From the NCBI GenBank assembly GCA_030789695.1, contig CM061132.1:156594817-156658816 (forward strand): a stretch of 64,000 nucleotides of DNA, in the 5' to 3' direction. The position numbers and the translations under genes were made by a program. The notes below the pieces were generated by a model. It was given only the letters and a program-made list of their open reading frames with translations, had not been told where the DNA came from and made no database searches. This document shows, piece by piece, positions 55,099 through 64,000 of the stretch. Positions within the stretch are counted from its first letter, which is position 1; each line of letters opens with the position of its first letter. The stretch comes from Scilla litardierei (lineage: Eukaryota > Streptophyta > Magnoliopsida > Asparagales > Asparagaceae).

Positions 55099-55450
55099 CA
55101 TAAAACTTTAGACCATTACCACCGCATTATATCATCTTCCTTCAAAAATAGAATTTAATCTGTTCTTAATCGTTTTCTTTATTGTTTCTTCTAAAAACTC
55201 AAACTTTAGTAACTCCTCAAGAAGCTTCTGTTTGTACTTAAATGATTCCATGAAAATGCAAATGAGTCCAATTCTTGATTTATTGTCTTAATATTTTGAG
55301 CTTCTTCACATTTTTGATGAGTAGGCCCATCCACAGAAACATTCCCCAGTAATGGTGAAACAAACACCCCGAACCCCTCTTTTTACAACCAACCCTCTTC
55401 CTAATTTGCAAAGCTTCAGGATAGGTTGTCATCTTTCGTCGCGGGTTATG
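55099..55450 (-). pseudogene. LINE remains, 5' continuation of the 51365-52695 fragment
   Basis: Minus-strand coding pieces such as YKQKLLEELLKFEFLEE precede SKVLWFKEWN, which bridges exactly across the two inserted elements into the FHRVTNG block at 52650. That bridge confirms a single LINE interrupted twice. Confidence 0.6.
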
Positions 55451-55456
55451 GATCTT

Positions 55457-56840
55457 TGATATGCACCTATTTTACATGATTTATCGCATATTTTCATGAC
55501 ACATTTCACCCCCAAATCCCCATTTTGTACGCTTTTACGCTGTTATTTAGAATAATATGACTTTCGGAGCGTTTATGTCCATTTCAGGGATTTGGAACGA
55601 TATTGGAGCAATTTGAAGTCAATAAGACGATCAACAACATGCGAGCACCAAGAAAACTCATAATGACATGCTTGAGGTGCCAAAGAAGAAGACTAGTGGA
55701 AGAGAAAGAAAAAGGAGAAGCCAAGAAGCAACCAGCTCCACTTTCCCAGGCGACTCGACCCGATGAGCATTCTGCTGCTCGGTCGAGCTGACATGCGGAT
55801 TCAGCCAGGAGATATGCATGAGCCACTCGATTGAGCAGAGAGATGACTCGACCCGAGTCAACCCAACTTCGAGCTTCCACCATCAGACATCCGACTCGAC
55901 CGAGCAGTACCTACTCGACCTGAGCAGGCAGAGCGAGGTTTTGGACAAAGAATCCAGGCTTCCTGATGACTCGACCGAGCAGGAACTCCTCGACCCAAGC
56001 ACATCAGCTACTCGACCGAAGTCGTCAATTTTCAGAGCGACATTGTGAAGCTAAAGCAGCAACCCACTGTAGCTCGACCGAGCACGAAGGCTACTCGGTC
56101 GAGTAAAGCAAATGCCCAGATTTTCAGACAGCCTCTCATTCTTTTTGAAATCTGCTATTATTCCAGTAGGCAAATTATTTTTCTCATATTTTTTATGGAT
56201 AGTAGACTTCATGACGGTTCCAACACCGCCAAGAACACGCCAATCGGAGGTCGGATGAAATCTGGGGAATTTCTGCAAGTTGACGCTGCAGTGCTGAAAT
56301 CACTACTCGGCCGAGCAGCATGGGCTACTCGACCGAGTCAGCTGGGGCCAAAAATTTAAGTTGCGGCCAGATTTGATTTTGGTCACGAATTTCAGAGGGT
56401 TTCTTCGGTTATTTGCTAGGGTTTGGAGGAGACTATATATAGGAATTGTAATCGTCATTAGAGAGGACCCTTAGAGAGTTCTTGGGAGAGTTTAGACCGT
56501 ATTTTCTTTGGACTTCTTGGAGACTCTTTTAAGAGTTAGGCAATGCCATGGCCACTCCTCTTGTATCAAGCTAAGTATTCTATCTCTTTAATTCTATTTT
56601 AGTTCTTCTTATTGTTTTTCTATGATGCTAGCAATGATCTCTATTGTTTTCATTATGTTTGCTATGCTTGAGTAGTCTTTTCTAGGGATAATGGATTAGC
56701 CCTAGGATTTTAGGATTTTGTACCGGCCGGTATTTTTAGGTATGTTTAATTGCATGTGTGCTTGTATTTACTTCCGATTGTCCGAGTATTTTTATCCGTA
56801 GAGTCGACGCGAGCGCGTCTAAATTTTTCACCGTAGTTTA
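55457..56840 (+). repeat. Probable Athila-like LTR with CTCGACCGAG palindrome array
   Basis: Starts near TGATATGCACC. About 13 palindrome-like CTCGACCGAG/CTCGGCCGAG motifs cover 55748-56340. TATATATAG follows at 56434-56442, then a T-rich transcribed-looking region. The right boundary and target duplication were not resolved. Confidence 0.45.
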
Positions 56841-57726
56841 AATAGTTGCTATAGTTAATTACCAATTACCTAATTTACCATTAATTACGTTGGTTAATTA
56901 ATTAGTTAATTACTCCTCCACGTTTTTCTCATTCCAAGCCGGTACCTTCCCCCAAAAACCCACTCAGTTCATTCCCTAACCTCCCCTCATTAATAATAAG
57001 TTTGATTTTAGTTCTAACACGTCTCTTCCACCGCCAGAAATTCTTCCTCCTCTTAAATGAACACCTAATCCTTGACTAAATCCTTCCCCGATTAATGAAC
57101 TCTGTCTCCCTGCATCTTCCTCCTTCACAGATAATAACCCAGCATCTCCCCCCTCCCTATCATCAATCTCCCCTCTCCCAAAATCAGAACAACCCATTCA
57201 CAGATTCATCGTCTATCCCTCTTCCAACTTCAATATCCTTCAAACCGAAATCAAAACCCATCTCTTGTTCATCATCCTCCCTGAAATTTGGTTCAAACAG
57301 AAATCCAACACCAGATCATTTCCTCCGCCTTCATCCCAAAAATCAACAAATCAGAAACCACAAATCCCAAATCCAATACCCAAATCAATTTCAGAGAAAA
57401 TCAATTTCAGATTTGAAAACACAAATCAAAATCCAAAACCCTCCCAAATCTCGCCTCATTGCGCGGAGCTGCCATCACCCATCCTCAGATCTCTCTCGCA
57501 GCTGAAGCCCAGGCCGCCGCTCCCGTTCCTCGGATCTCGCCGTCGCGCCGCCCAAGCCGCGGCCGTACACCCGAAACCCCCCCCCCCCCCCCCCCCCCGC
57601 GCTGCGCCGCCCTCCAGGCCACCGTGCGACCCCCGCCGTGCCCTAGCCTCGTGCGCCCTTTGGCCTGTTGCAAGCTTCGACAAAAAAAAGAGAAAGAAAG
57701 AAAGACAGAGAGAACGAAGGAGAGAC

Positions 57727-57767
<41 letters not shown>

Positions 57768-58425
57768 ACTGGGAAGTAGTAAAGGTGAGGGTTGGTGGTA
57801 AGTTATTATAAGTTGTAAGAATAAAAGGTATATTAAGTTAAGTTTTCATATAATATTAGTATTAATTATTAATAAAAGTTTTACCTTCCTTTTAATATAA
57901 GTTATTAAGTTAGTTAATATATTAAGTTAAGTTTTAAAATAAGTTTAAGTTATTAATTTCTAAAGGTTAGTTATTTAATAAGCCTAAGTTTTTAATATAA
58001 GTTTTAATAGAAGTTATAATATAAATTTAATTTTATATAATTAGATTGTGTAACTGACTCATTTGTACCGTGTGAACCCAGGTATCACTACCACTGATTG
58101 AAACGCGCCTTTCACTGCAAGACGAATCGGTAACTCATCGTACCCTAGCTATGGGGTTTAAAAACAATATTGATGCATGCCAAAATTAGTTTCTTTTTAA
58201 TAGCAAAATGTTTCACTTGAACAGTTAGCTAAACTCGATAAGTTGCATAGTATCGTAATTGCACCATACCGTAAATTGAATTGGACTCGGCGATATGCTT
58301 AACCGAAAGATGTAATTGGAAAAGTGAGAATGGTAATAGTCTGATATGCAGTGAATAGTACCGTTTTGATTGAACCGTATCGTTTTGTTGAATAGTACCG
58401 TTTTGATTGTACAGTACCGTATTGT
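56841..58425. other. Low-complexity region, possibly LTR of the following element
   Basis: Contains TTAATTA-rich sequence, a C/T-rich part with a run of 22 C (57577-57598), a GA microsatellite (57722-57763) and a TTAAGTTAAGTTTT-rich part (57830-58020). ORFs here are Pro- or Arg-rich low complexity. It may belong to a long chromovirus LTR ending at 59051. Confidence 0.35.
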
Positions 58426-59051
58426 TGTAACCCGGGATATCAGGTGGACTCTTGGTTGCATATCGTACTTCCCTTTATAAGTCACATAGAATCAGGCACA
58501 ACTAAAAACCTCGTAACTGGTCATTTTTAAATATTGTTTATTGCTGACAAAATTGAAATAGTTGTAAATCTGTTATGTTACTTTTCTGCTCTATTGTACG
58601 CACTTTACTCTTTAGATTGCCATACTAGTTTTGTCATGCTTGTTTATTGTTTTGAATATCATGCTAGAGATACTTTGAGTTACGTCTGATCCTGGCGACC
58701 CTTCTTTTTGTGGTGGTCTCGCCAGATACAGCACAGGTTAAAGAAGTTGCAATAGGGAATGCAGACGCTGAGTTTGCTGTAAAGTTTGACCAGGAGGACG
58801 CTGGTTACTAAGTGTGAGTGTGAGTGTGTTTTTATTATATAATGTATCAGAGTGGCTTGATTGGTGTGTATTTGTACTTCGAGTTGTATTTCCTTTCATG
58901 TACGCTGCTGGTTTGTAATAAGGTTTATACCACTTCTATGTATGAGTAGTTTGGCGTATTTCTGCAACAGAGACTGTATTGACTTCATTGGTGCCTAGCA
59001 GGACTTGCGCATGTTCCAAACAGTAACGGGCCCCGAGAGCGGGTCGTTACA
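58426..59051 (+). repeat. LTR (at least its 3' part) of chromovirus-like element
   Basis: TGTAACCCGGG at 58426 and CGGGTCGTTACA ending at 59051 give matching ends TGTAAC/GTTACA. TTTATAAG at about 58474 could be the TATA box. The gag ATG follows at 59170. The left boundary is uncertain and there is no second LTR to compare. Confidence 0.4.
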
Positions 59052-59169
59052 GGTTTGGTGGCTCATGCAGGTCCGCGCTAAATACCACATGAACAATACA
59101 GGAAGTTCAGACTATGCCGTATAAAATACTCAGAGGAACTGATCAGACCTGATGAACCGCAGGTAGGCA

Positions 59170-60297
59170 ATGGAAAGGAACACTTCAGGAAGCGAGGACA
59201 ATGCGTTTGGATCCGGGATCAATCACCCGAATGAGGGTCCCAACCAGAATGATGCTAGTAATAGAGCCAGCACCTGTCCAAATGCGACAGCATTCCCGAC
59301 TGCACCTCTATCTGCAGAAGATTGCATGCGGTGCATGTATGCCCTTCATCAGCAGCTTGGAAAGGCTTTGGAGCAGGTTTTGCGCAGAGAGCAGAAAGCT
59401 GACCCGAGTGCTTATCACTTTCGAGGGATGAACCCGAAGACTTTCGCTGGGACCGAGAATCATCTCCAAGCGGAAGAATGGCTCGGGAGCATCATTGATG
59501 ATCTGAGAGCATCTCAGATTCAAGAAGAAGCATGGGTAGCTACCGCCAAAAGGCAATTAACTGAGGGTGCTCGAGATTGATGGCAGGCAGTAGAAGACCG
59601 CTTGGGATTACCGATTTCGTGGGATGTCTTCGCCAAAACATTCAATGCTCAATACTTTCCCCAACAAGCAAAGATCCTGATGAGGAAGAAGTTCATCAAC
59701 CTGAAGCAGGGTTCGATGACCGTGGATAAGTATGACGCTGATGTCTCCAGGCTCAGCAGGTTTGCTCCGGAAATGGTTGCAGATCCATTGATGCGGGCCC
59801 AGCAGTTTCAGCAGGGACTCAACATTGAGATTCGGAGGATGATGGTCAGTGCTTGTCCGACCACACATGCTGAAGTTCTGGCCATTGCTCTTAACCATGA
59901 GATGGTCGAAGCGGAAGCGAAGGAAGAGCGAAGGCTGACAGCACCTGTGAGGCCCCCGCCGACCCAAGCAGGGCCAAGCAGACGGCCACAGATACACCGC
60001 CCAATTCAGCAGGTTCAATTTAAGAGGCCAGGACAACAGCAGCAGGCCCTCCCGGTCTGCCACTTTTGTGGGAAGCCTGGACACATCAGGTCTGAGTGCC
60101 GAATTCTTTTAGGCCTTTGTCTTGTTTGCGGGGAGTCGGGACACATGGCGAGGGATTGTACACTATCTAAGCCACGTGCTACAGCTCCAGCCCCAGCTCC
60201 GCGTGCTTTCCCGACTGGGAACGCTCCACAGCGTCCACCTCTACCTCCACAGCAGAGGCAGTTTCAGCAAGCAAGACAGCAGCCACCACCGAAATGA
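59170..60297 (+). pseudogene. Chromovirus-like gag, two nonsense codons
   Basis: The start is MERNTSGSED. One TGA at 59578-59580 (where Trp is expected, RD-WQAV) splits the retrotransposon gag domain, which continues with SWDVFAKTFNAQYFPQQ, KKFINLKQGSMTVDKY and FAPEMV. Two zinc knuckles follow: CHFCGKPGHIRSEC and CLVCGESGHMARDC. A Gln/Pro-rich tail ends at TGA 60295-60297, after which the same frame continues to the intron-like insert. The gag shape fits Tekay/Del-type chromoviruses. The frame is otherwise well kept. Confidence 0.8.
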
Positions 60298-60352
60298 CAG
60301 GCTTACATCATGACCGTCGAAGAGACTGAGGCTAGCGGTGAAGTGATCACAT

Positions 60353-60426
60353 GTATATCTCTTGCATAATTCGTAATTCATTTCTTTCGTTAGCATTGGT
60401 TGCTTAGATTAGTATTTGTAACTTAG
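60353..60426 (+). other. Intron-like 74-nt insert between gag and protease
   Basis: GTATATCT at the 5' end and TTGTAACTTAG at the 3' end, T-rich, length not a multiple of three, with an in-frame TAA at 60367-60369. Removing it joins ...GEVITC to VILVAGNPALSLFDSG in one frame. Confidence 0.5.
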
Positions 60427-60880
60427 GTGTCATACTAGTAGCTGGGAACCCCGCCCTCTCCTTGTTCGACTCGGGAGCATCACACTACTTTCTAGTGAGT
60501 CGATTCGTTCGCACCCACACTATTCCTGTCAAACCTTTAGCATCCGGTTGGAACGTCAACACGGGTGGCGGAGTGATAAAGACAACATGTGGGTATCCTC
60601 AATGCCCAGTGGTTATTTGTGGACGAGCATTATTTGCTGACTTCATGATGATAGACATACCGAACTTTGATGCTGTATTCGGGATTGATTGGTTAGGAAC
60701 TTTTCATGCCACCATCGACTGTAGTCGAAGGAGTGTAGTCTTGGAGATTCCTGATCATCCAAAGTTTGAGTTCATTAACGGAAGCAGATCGGTAGGCCCA
60801 GTGGAGTACAGAGCCAAATCGACCGAAGCAATAGCAGCCGCTATGGAAGCTGAGCCTGAGATACCAGAAGTAGTTTGAGA
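60427..60880 (+). pseudogene. Chromovirus-like aspartic protease
   Basis: The active site is LFDSGASHYF, then VKPLASGWNV, CPVVICGRALFADFMMIDIPNFDAVFGIDWL and a region before RT. This is the RVP_2 type of plant gypsy elements. It ends in TGA at 60876-60878; the same frame runs on into the RT start. Confidence 0.8.
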
Positions 60881-60884
60881 GTTC

Positions 60885-61085
60885 TTGGATGTGTTTCTAG
60901 ACAATCTTACAGGTTTGCCTCCGGATCGCACTCTCAAATTTGCCATTGAACTAATGCCAGGAGCTCAACCAATATCTAAGGGACCATATCGTTTAGCATC
61001 ATCTGAGCTAGAAGAATTGTGGGCCCAACTAGATGAGCTTCTGAAGAAGGGATGGATACGACCCAGTGTATCCCAGAAGGAGCTC
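60885..61085 (+). pseudogene. Truncated start of chromovirus-like RT
   Basis: [12 protein letters not shown], then [18 protein letters not shown] and [23 protein letters not shown], the conserved entry into gypsy RT. The homology stops abruptly at about 61075; fingers, palm, RNase H, integrase and chromodomain are all missing. Confidence 0.82.
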
Positions 61086-61200
61086 AACATCAGGTGATGA
61101 CCCTTCTTCAGAAGCTCTTATCCATCCCTTCTTCAGAATGCTCACAACTCATATTAAAGACACGTGAGCATTCTGGGATGGATAAGTGATGGAGTCATAT
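61086..61200. other. Scrambled breakpoint sequence with inverted copies of adjacent RT
   Basis: TATCCATCCCTTCTTCAGAA at 61120-61139 is an inverted, slightly altered copy of the RT bases near 61036-61056. GAGCATTCTGGGATGGATAAG (61147-61167) is inverted again. CATATTAAAGACAC occurs twice. Confidence 0.6.
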
Positions 61201-61369
61201 TAAAGACACTAGAGTCGCCATTGACGATTACCCTAATGAACCCACAACTCATGCATACCCATCATTGATCCTTCATCTAACCCTCCAACCATAGTTACGT
61301 TATGATGATTGTCAGTTTATTTCCATCACCTTCACAAGGTGGTTGTTTTATCACCGCGACATCTACCTC

Positions 61370-61495
61370 CATCAATTGAAACCTACGATTTGTAGAGCGA
61401 GTTGTCCCCGTGTTCGACCCTATGCTCACCAGGACTTTATTACTAGACGATCTTCTATTCTTGGGAGCGTGTGCAAAATTTTGCGTGTGTCACAC
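61370..61495 (+). repeat. Possible Athila LTR end remnant
   Basis: GTGTTCGACCCTATGCTCACC and later GGGAGCGTGTGCAAAATTTTGCGTGTGTCA resemble the U5 end usual in plant Athila LTRs. No PBS follows. Confidence 0.3.
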
Positions 61496-63032
61496 CCCTC
61501 TCTGCCAATTGACTCCAAACTGAATTGGAACTTTGGTCGACTTCACCATGCTCTACTTGTTGAATGAGGTGGAGCCGACCTTATCACTCTTCTGTCACTT
61601 CTTCTCGACAAAGCTCTCTCTTCCTCCGACGTGTGGTACAACATCACCACAATGGAATTTAATCACACAATGGAAAGAAAAGAAATTGGGTGTACAGTTA
61701 AATATTATTTAACTGGACCCATGACTCCAATAGTAATTTTCCGTCATGGACCAAACTCGGGTTCATGATTATTTAGTCATATATCTACAACCTCTGATGC
61801 ACCGTAGAGAACTTCTTTTGCCTACTAAAATTGAGCAGTGTTTGCCCAGCCCGGGCGCTGCCGGACAAGTTTCAAGGATATTCAAACAATAAATAACCAA
61901 GCTCGTCTTCTATATAATTATAATTTGCAATCGTTTAGCATCGTATTGCTGTCAAATGTTATCCCTGGTCCTTCTCGTTCTACGCCATAATTTTTGGGAG
62001 CCATGTAAACTCACACCATGGTTGAGATGAAAACGGGCTGGTTTGGACGGGGCCGTGGCTAGGCCCCGGCACCTCACCAAAATATTTCGGCCCAAAAATC
62101 CGGCCCCTACCAAGGAGACCAAACAAGACAAAATTAAGTGATTTTCGTATTCGATTTCGCACCATTCATTCAAGAATCAATTAAACAATTAGAAATCAAA
62201 ATCAAAATTTGATGATGCTGCGGCAAAGGGAACAAGACATGCACAATCAAGAGAAATGACCGTCCATTCAAATAATGGATAAAGACACGGGAAGAATGAA
62301 AGCTAAAATCACCGCAAGGATTTCGATCATTAATCAATAACAGAGATGGACTTAAAATTAACGCAGTAAATCAATATTTTGAGCAAATAATCGAGAAGAT
62401 TCAAATCAATAGAACCGATCAACCAATTGCATCAAAACAAGAATGAGGAAACACAAATCCAGAGCTGATTAGATTACCTGATAACAAAAGGAGTTGAAGC
62501 GAATAGAAAGGGATGATTTTTTTGAATTGCTAGGATTTTGACGGTTGATTTCGTGAAAATGGATAAAGTTTGGAGACAGAGAGAAGTGGGTGAAAGATAC
62601 GGAGGGACTCAGAGGGGAATGGGGACAAAATGGGGAGATTGGCGGATTACTAGGGTTTTTTTTGGTTCCCCGCCCCCGCTTCTAAATAATTTATTTTTAT
62701 TTTTGTTCATTTGGGCTTTGGGTCAGTAATTTCGCGCGGGCTTGGATGGTTGGATAGTTGGTGGTAGGGGTACGAATCCAATAAATCTCTTGCGTTGTGC
62801 GCAATGATTGATTAACCAGAGCGGGCCGTGCCTAAATTTTCCATAGTCCGAGGCATGTTTGGTCTTGGCAAATTGAAACCTATAATTTTGTATGGGCCTT
62901 ATTTAAAGCCCCAACCAGTCCAATTTTTTCCCGGGTGTATGATTTTTGCTTAAGAAAATTATTAGGTTATGCCTTCAATGATGATAATGTATGATTGTTT
63001 TCGATTTATAACAAACAGTTTCAATTTTGCAA
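61496..63032. other. Spacer without supported gene
   Basis: AT-rich with short GC-rich patches. No ORF has recognisable features and there are no clear terminal repeats. Confidence 0.45.
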
Positions 63033-63910
63033 CTGTTTACGGACGTTTTCTCACCACTGCTCGTTGACCGTCAGATGTGTGGTCAATGTGGTCAAGGGGC
63101 CGGTTTGGGGGTCCTTTGGGTTCGCCGAGTTCGCTTGTGCTCGGCGTGGGAGAGCTGAGGGGAAGCCTCGGCTCGGTGATTCGCGCTCGGCCTCGGTCGT
63201 ATCCGCGTCGAGGGGTAGCCTCGGCGCCTTGCAATTGAGTCGGTGCTTGATCAGTCGTCCTCCTAGCGACTGCGTCGATGATGGCCGACCGACGCCGAGG
63301 GGTAGCCTCTGCGTCTCGGATGTCTTCTTCCTGGACAGATGAAGAAACTCGTCAGGGAGGCCGGACCTAGGTTCCGGCCAAAGCCCCTCCGATGCCTAAG
63401 TCAGATTAGAATCTGAAAGGATACTCGGCGGGGGAGATCCGGCTTGTGAAGAAGCTGGAACGTCGACCCAGGCGGCGCGAGTATTGGGGGAGGGAGGAAA
63501 TGGTATGGCGAAAGCCTAGGTCGTTGATGGAGTACCTCTGTTTGGGTTACCTGAGTTTTTCCTCCGCTTGCTTCGTCGTCCTGGCCTCCCCCTTATAGGG
63601 TTCTTCCTGATTGCCCCACGTCCTGCCTCCTTTCTCGTCCCCACAATCCGCCTCCGCCTCCTCCCCTTCGTGCGACGTGGTGAGGTGGCCCATTAACGGG
63701 TCGTTAATGGCCATCATGGGATCGCGGATTAGGGGGGCGGTTAATCCGGCCGTATGGGGGCCGGTCGGGTGTACCCGAGGGCGAGGTGGTTGGGCCTTCC
63801 GCTCCGTCTGTGGGCCTCCTTTGGGAGGGCCCGTCTTCTCTAGCGGGCTTCTCCTTTGAGATTGGGCCGTGGGCCGTTGTGCTTTGGGCTCGCTGACATT
63901 AATAGTAACA
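63033..63910 (-). repeat. Solo Tat-like LTR (878 bp), TSD GCAAC
   Basis: TGTTTACGG at 63033 and AGTAACA ending at 63910. GCAAC lies directly outside both ends (63028-63032 and 63911-63915). It contains CTCCGATGCCTAAGTCAGA (63387-63405), shared with the LTRs at 1562 and 6701, in the orientation of the latter. CTATAAGG on the minus strand near 63598-63591 may be the TATA box. No internal sequence remains, so it arose by LTR recombination. Confidence 0.85.
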
Positions 63911-64000
63911 GCAACTTTATAGTTTAATTGCAAAATAATGATTCTTATGTCGGAAGATATTTAAAATTGGTAGGAAAGGGTCATGCTAATATTGTAGGAT

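Noticed and set aside
57095..57801. Two overlapping Pro/Arg-rich ORFs
   Set aside because: Low-complexity C/T-, poly-C- and GA-rich sequence; probably part of an LTR or leader.

Overview
The window is nuclear DNA of a flowering plant. The evidence is spliced GT-AG gene structure, plant-only protein families (LEA_3/SAG21 and DUF538), and dense nested plant retrotransposons of the Tat, Athila, Ty1/copia, Sirevirus-like and chromovirus-like types. The species cannot be fixed from the sequence. Host exons are GC-rich and lie in AT-rich spacers. All family calls rest on motifs read by eye; no alignment or database search was run.

Only three host genes look intact: a small mitochondrial LEA5/SAG21-type gene with one intron (4360-4741, +) and two tandem DUF538 genes (18262-18780 and 19343-19843, both -). 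Each DUF538 gene has a CACGTG G-box about 100-130 bp upstream of its ATG, and the LEA gene has one about 0.8 kb upstream, so stress/ABA-type control is plausible.

Layout. 1-2675: 3' end of a Tat-like element in + orientation. 2676-6700: LEA gene, a TTA-flanked MITE and a possible SINE. 6701-13515: 5'-truncated Tat-like element in - orientation, with LTR, antisense ORF with its own promoter, an 87-bp tandem array and integrase remains. 13516-20273: spacer and the DUF538 pair. 20282-22272: a TIR element that captured cellulose-synthase-like and F-box gene fragments (Pack-TYPE). 22923-29662: complete but mutated copia element B, TSD CTTCT. 29763-50359: a MITE split by copia element A (30029-49922), which is itself split by a Sirevirus-like solo LTR (32789-34603, TSD GAAAG) and by an 11.8-kb Athila-like element that lacks pol (35815-47617, TSD GTATC). 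50516-51058: another MITE. 51365-55450: a decayed L1-type LINE carrying a hAT-like MITE (TSD CTTTAAAC) and a second Sirevirus-like solo LTR. 55457-56840: probable Athila-like LTR. 58426-61085: truncated chromovirus-like element with an intron-like insert at the gag/protease boundary. 63033-63910: solo Tat-like LTR, TSD GCAAC.

The most unusual signals are non-coding. (1) The Athila-like LTR has five successive hairpins with five different stems but the same 16-nt loop; every loop exposes the self-complementary hexamer TTGCAA, so the array is a candidate RNA dimerisation or packaging module. (2) Both copia elements have a long-range leader stem enclosing about 205 nt, with a covarying second helix. 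(3) The pol-less Athila element has an internal promoter in front of its downstream ORF that copies the LTR promoter layout (palindrome array, then TATA). (4) Palindrome clusters sit upstream of the TATA box in four LTRs of different families.
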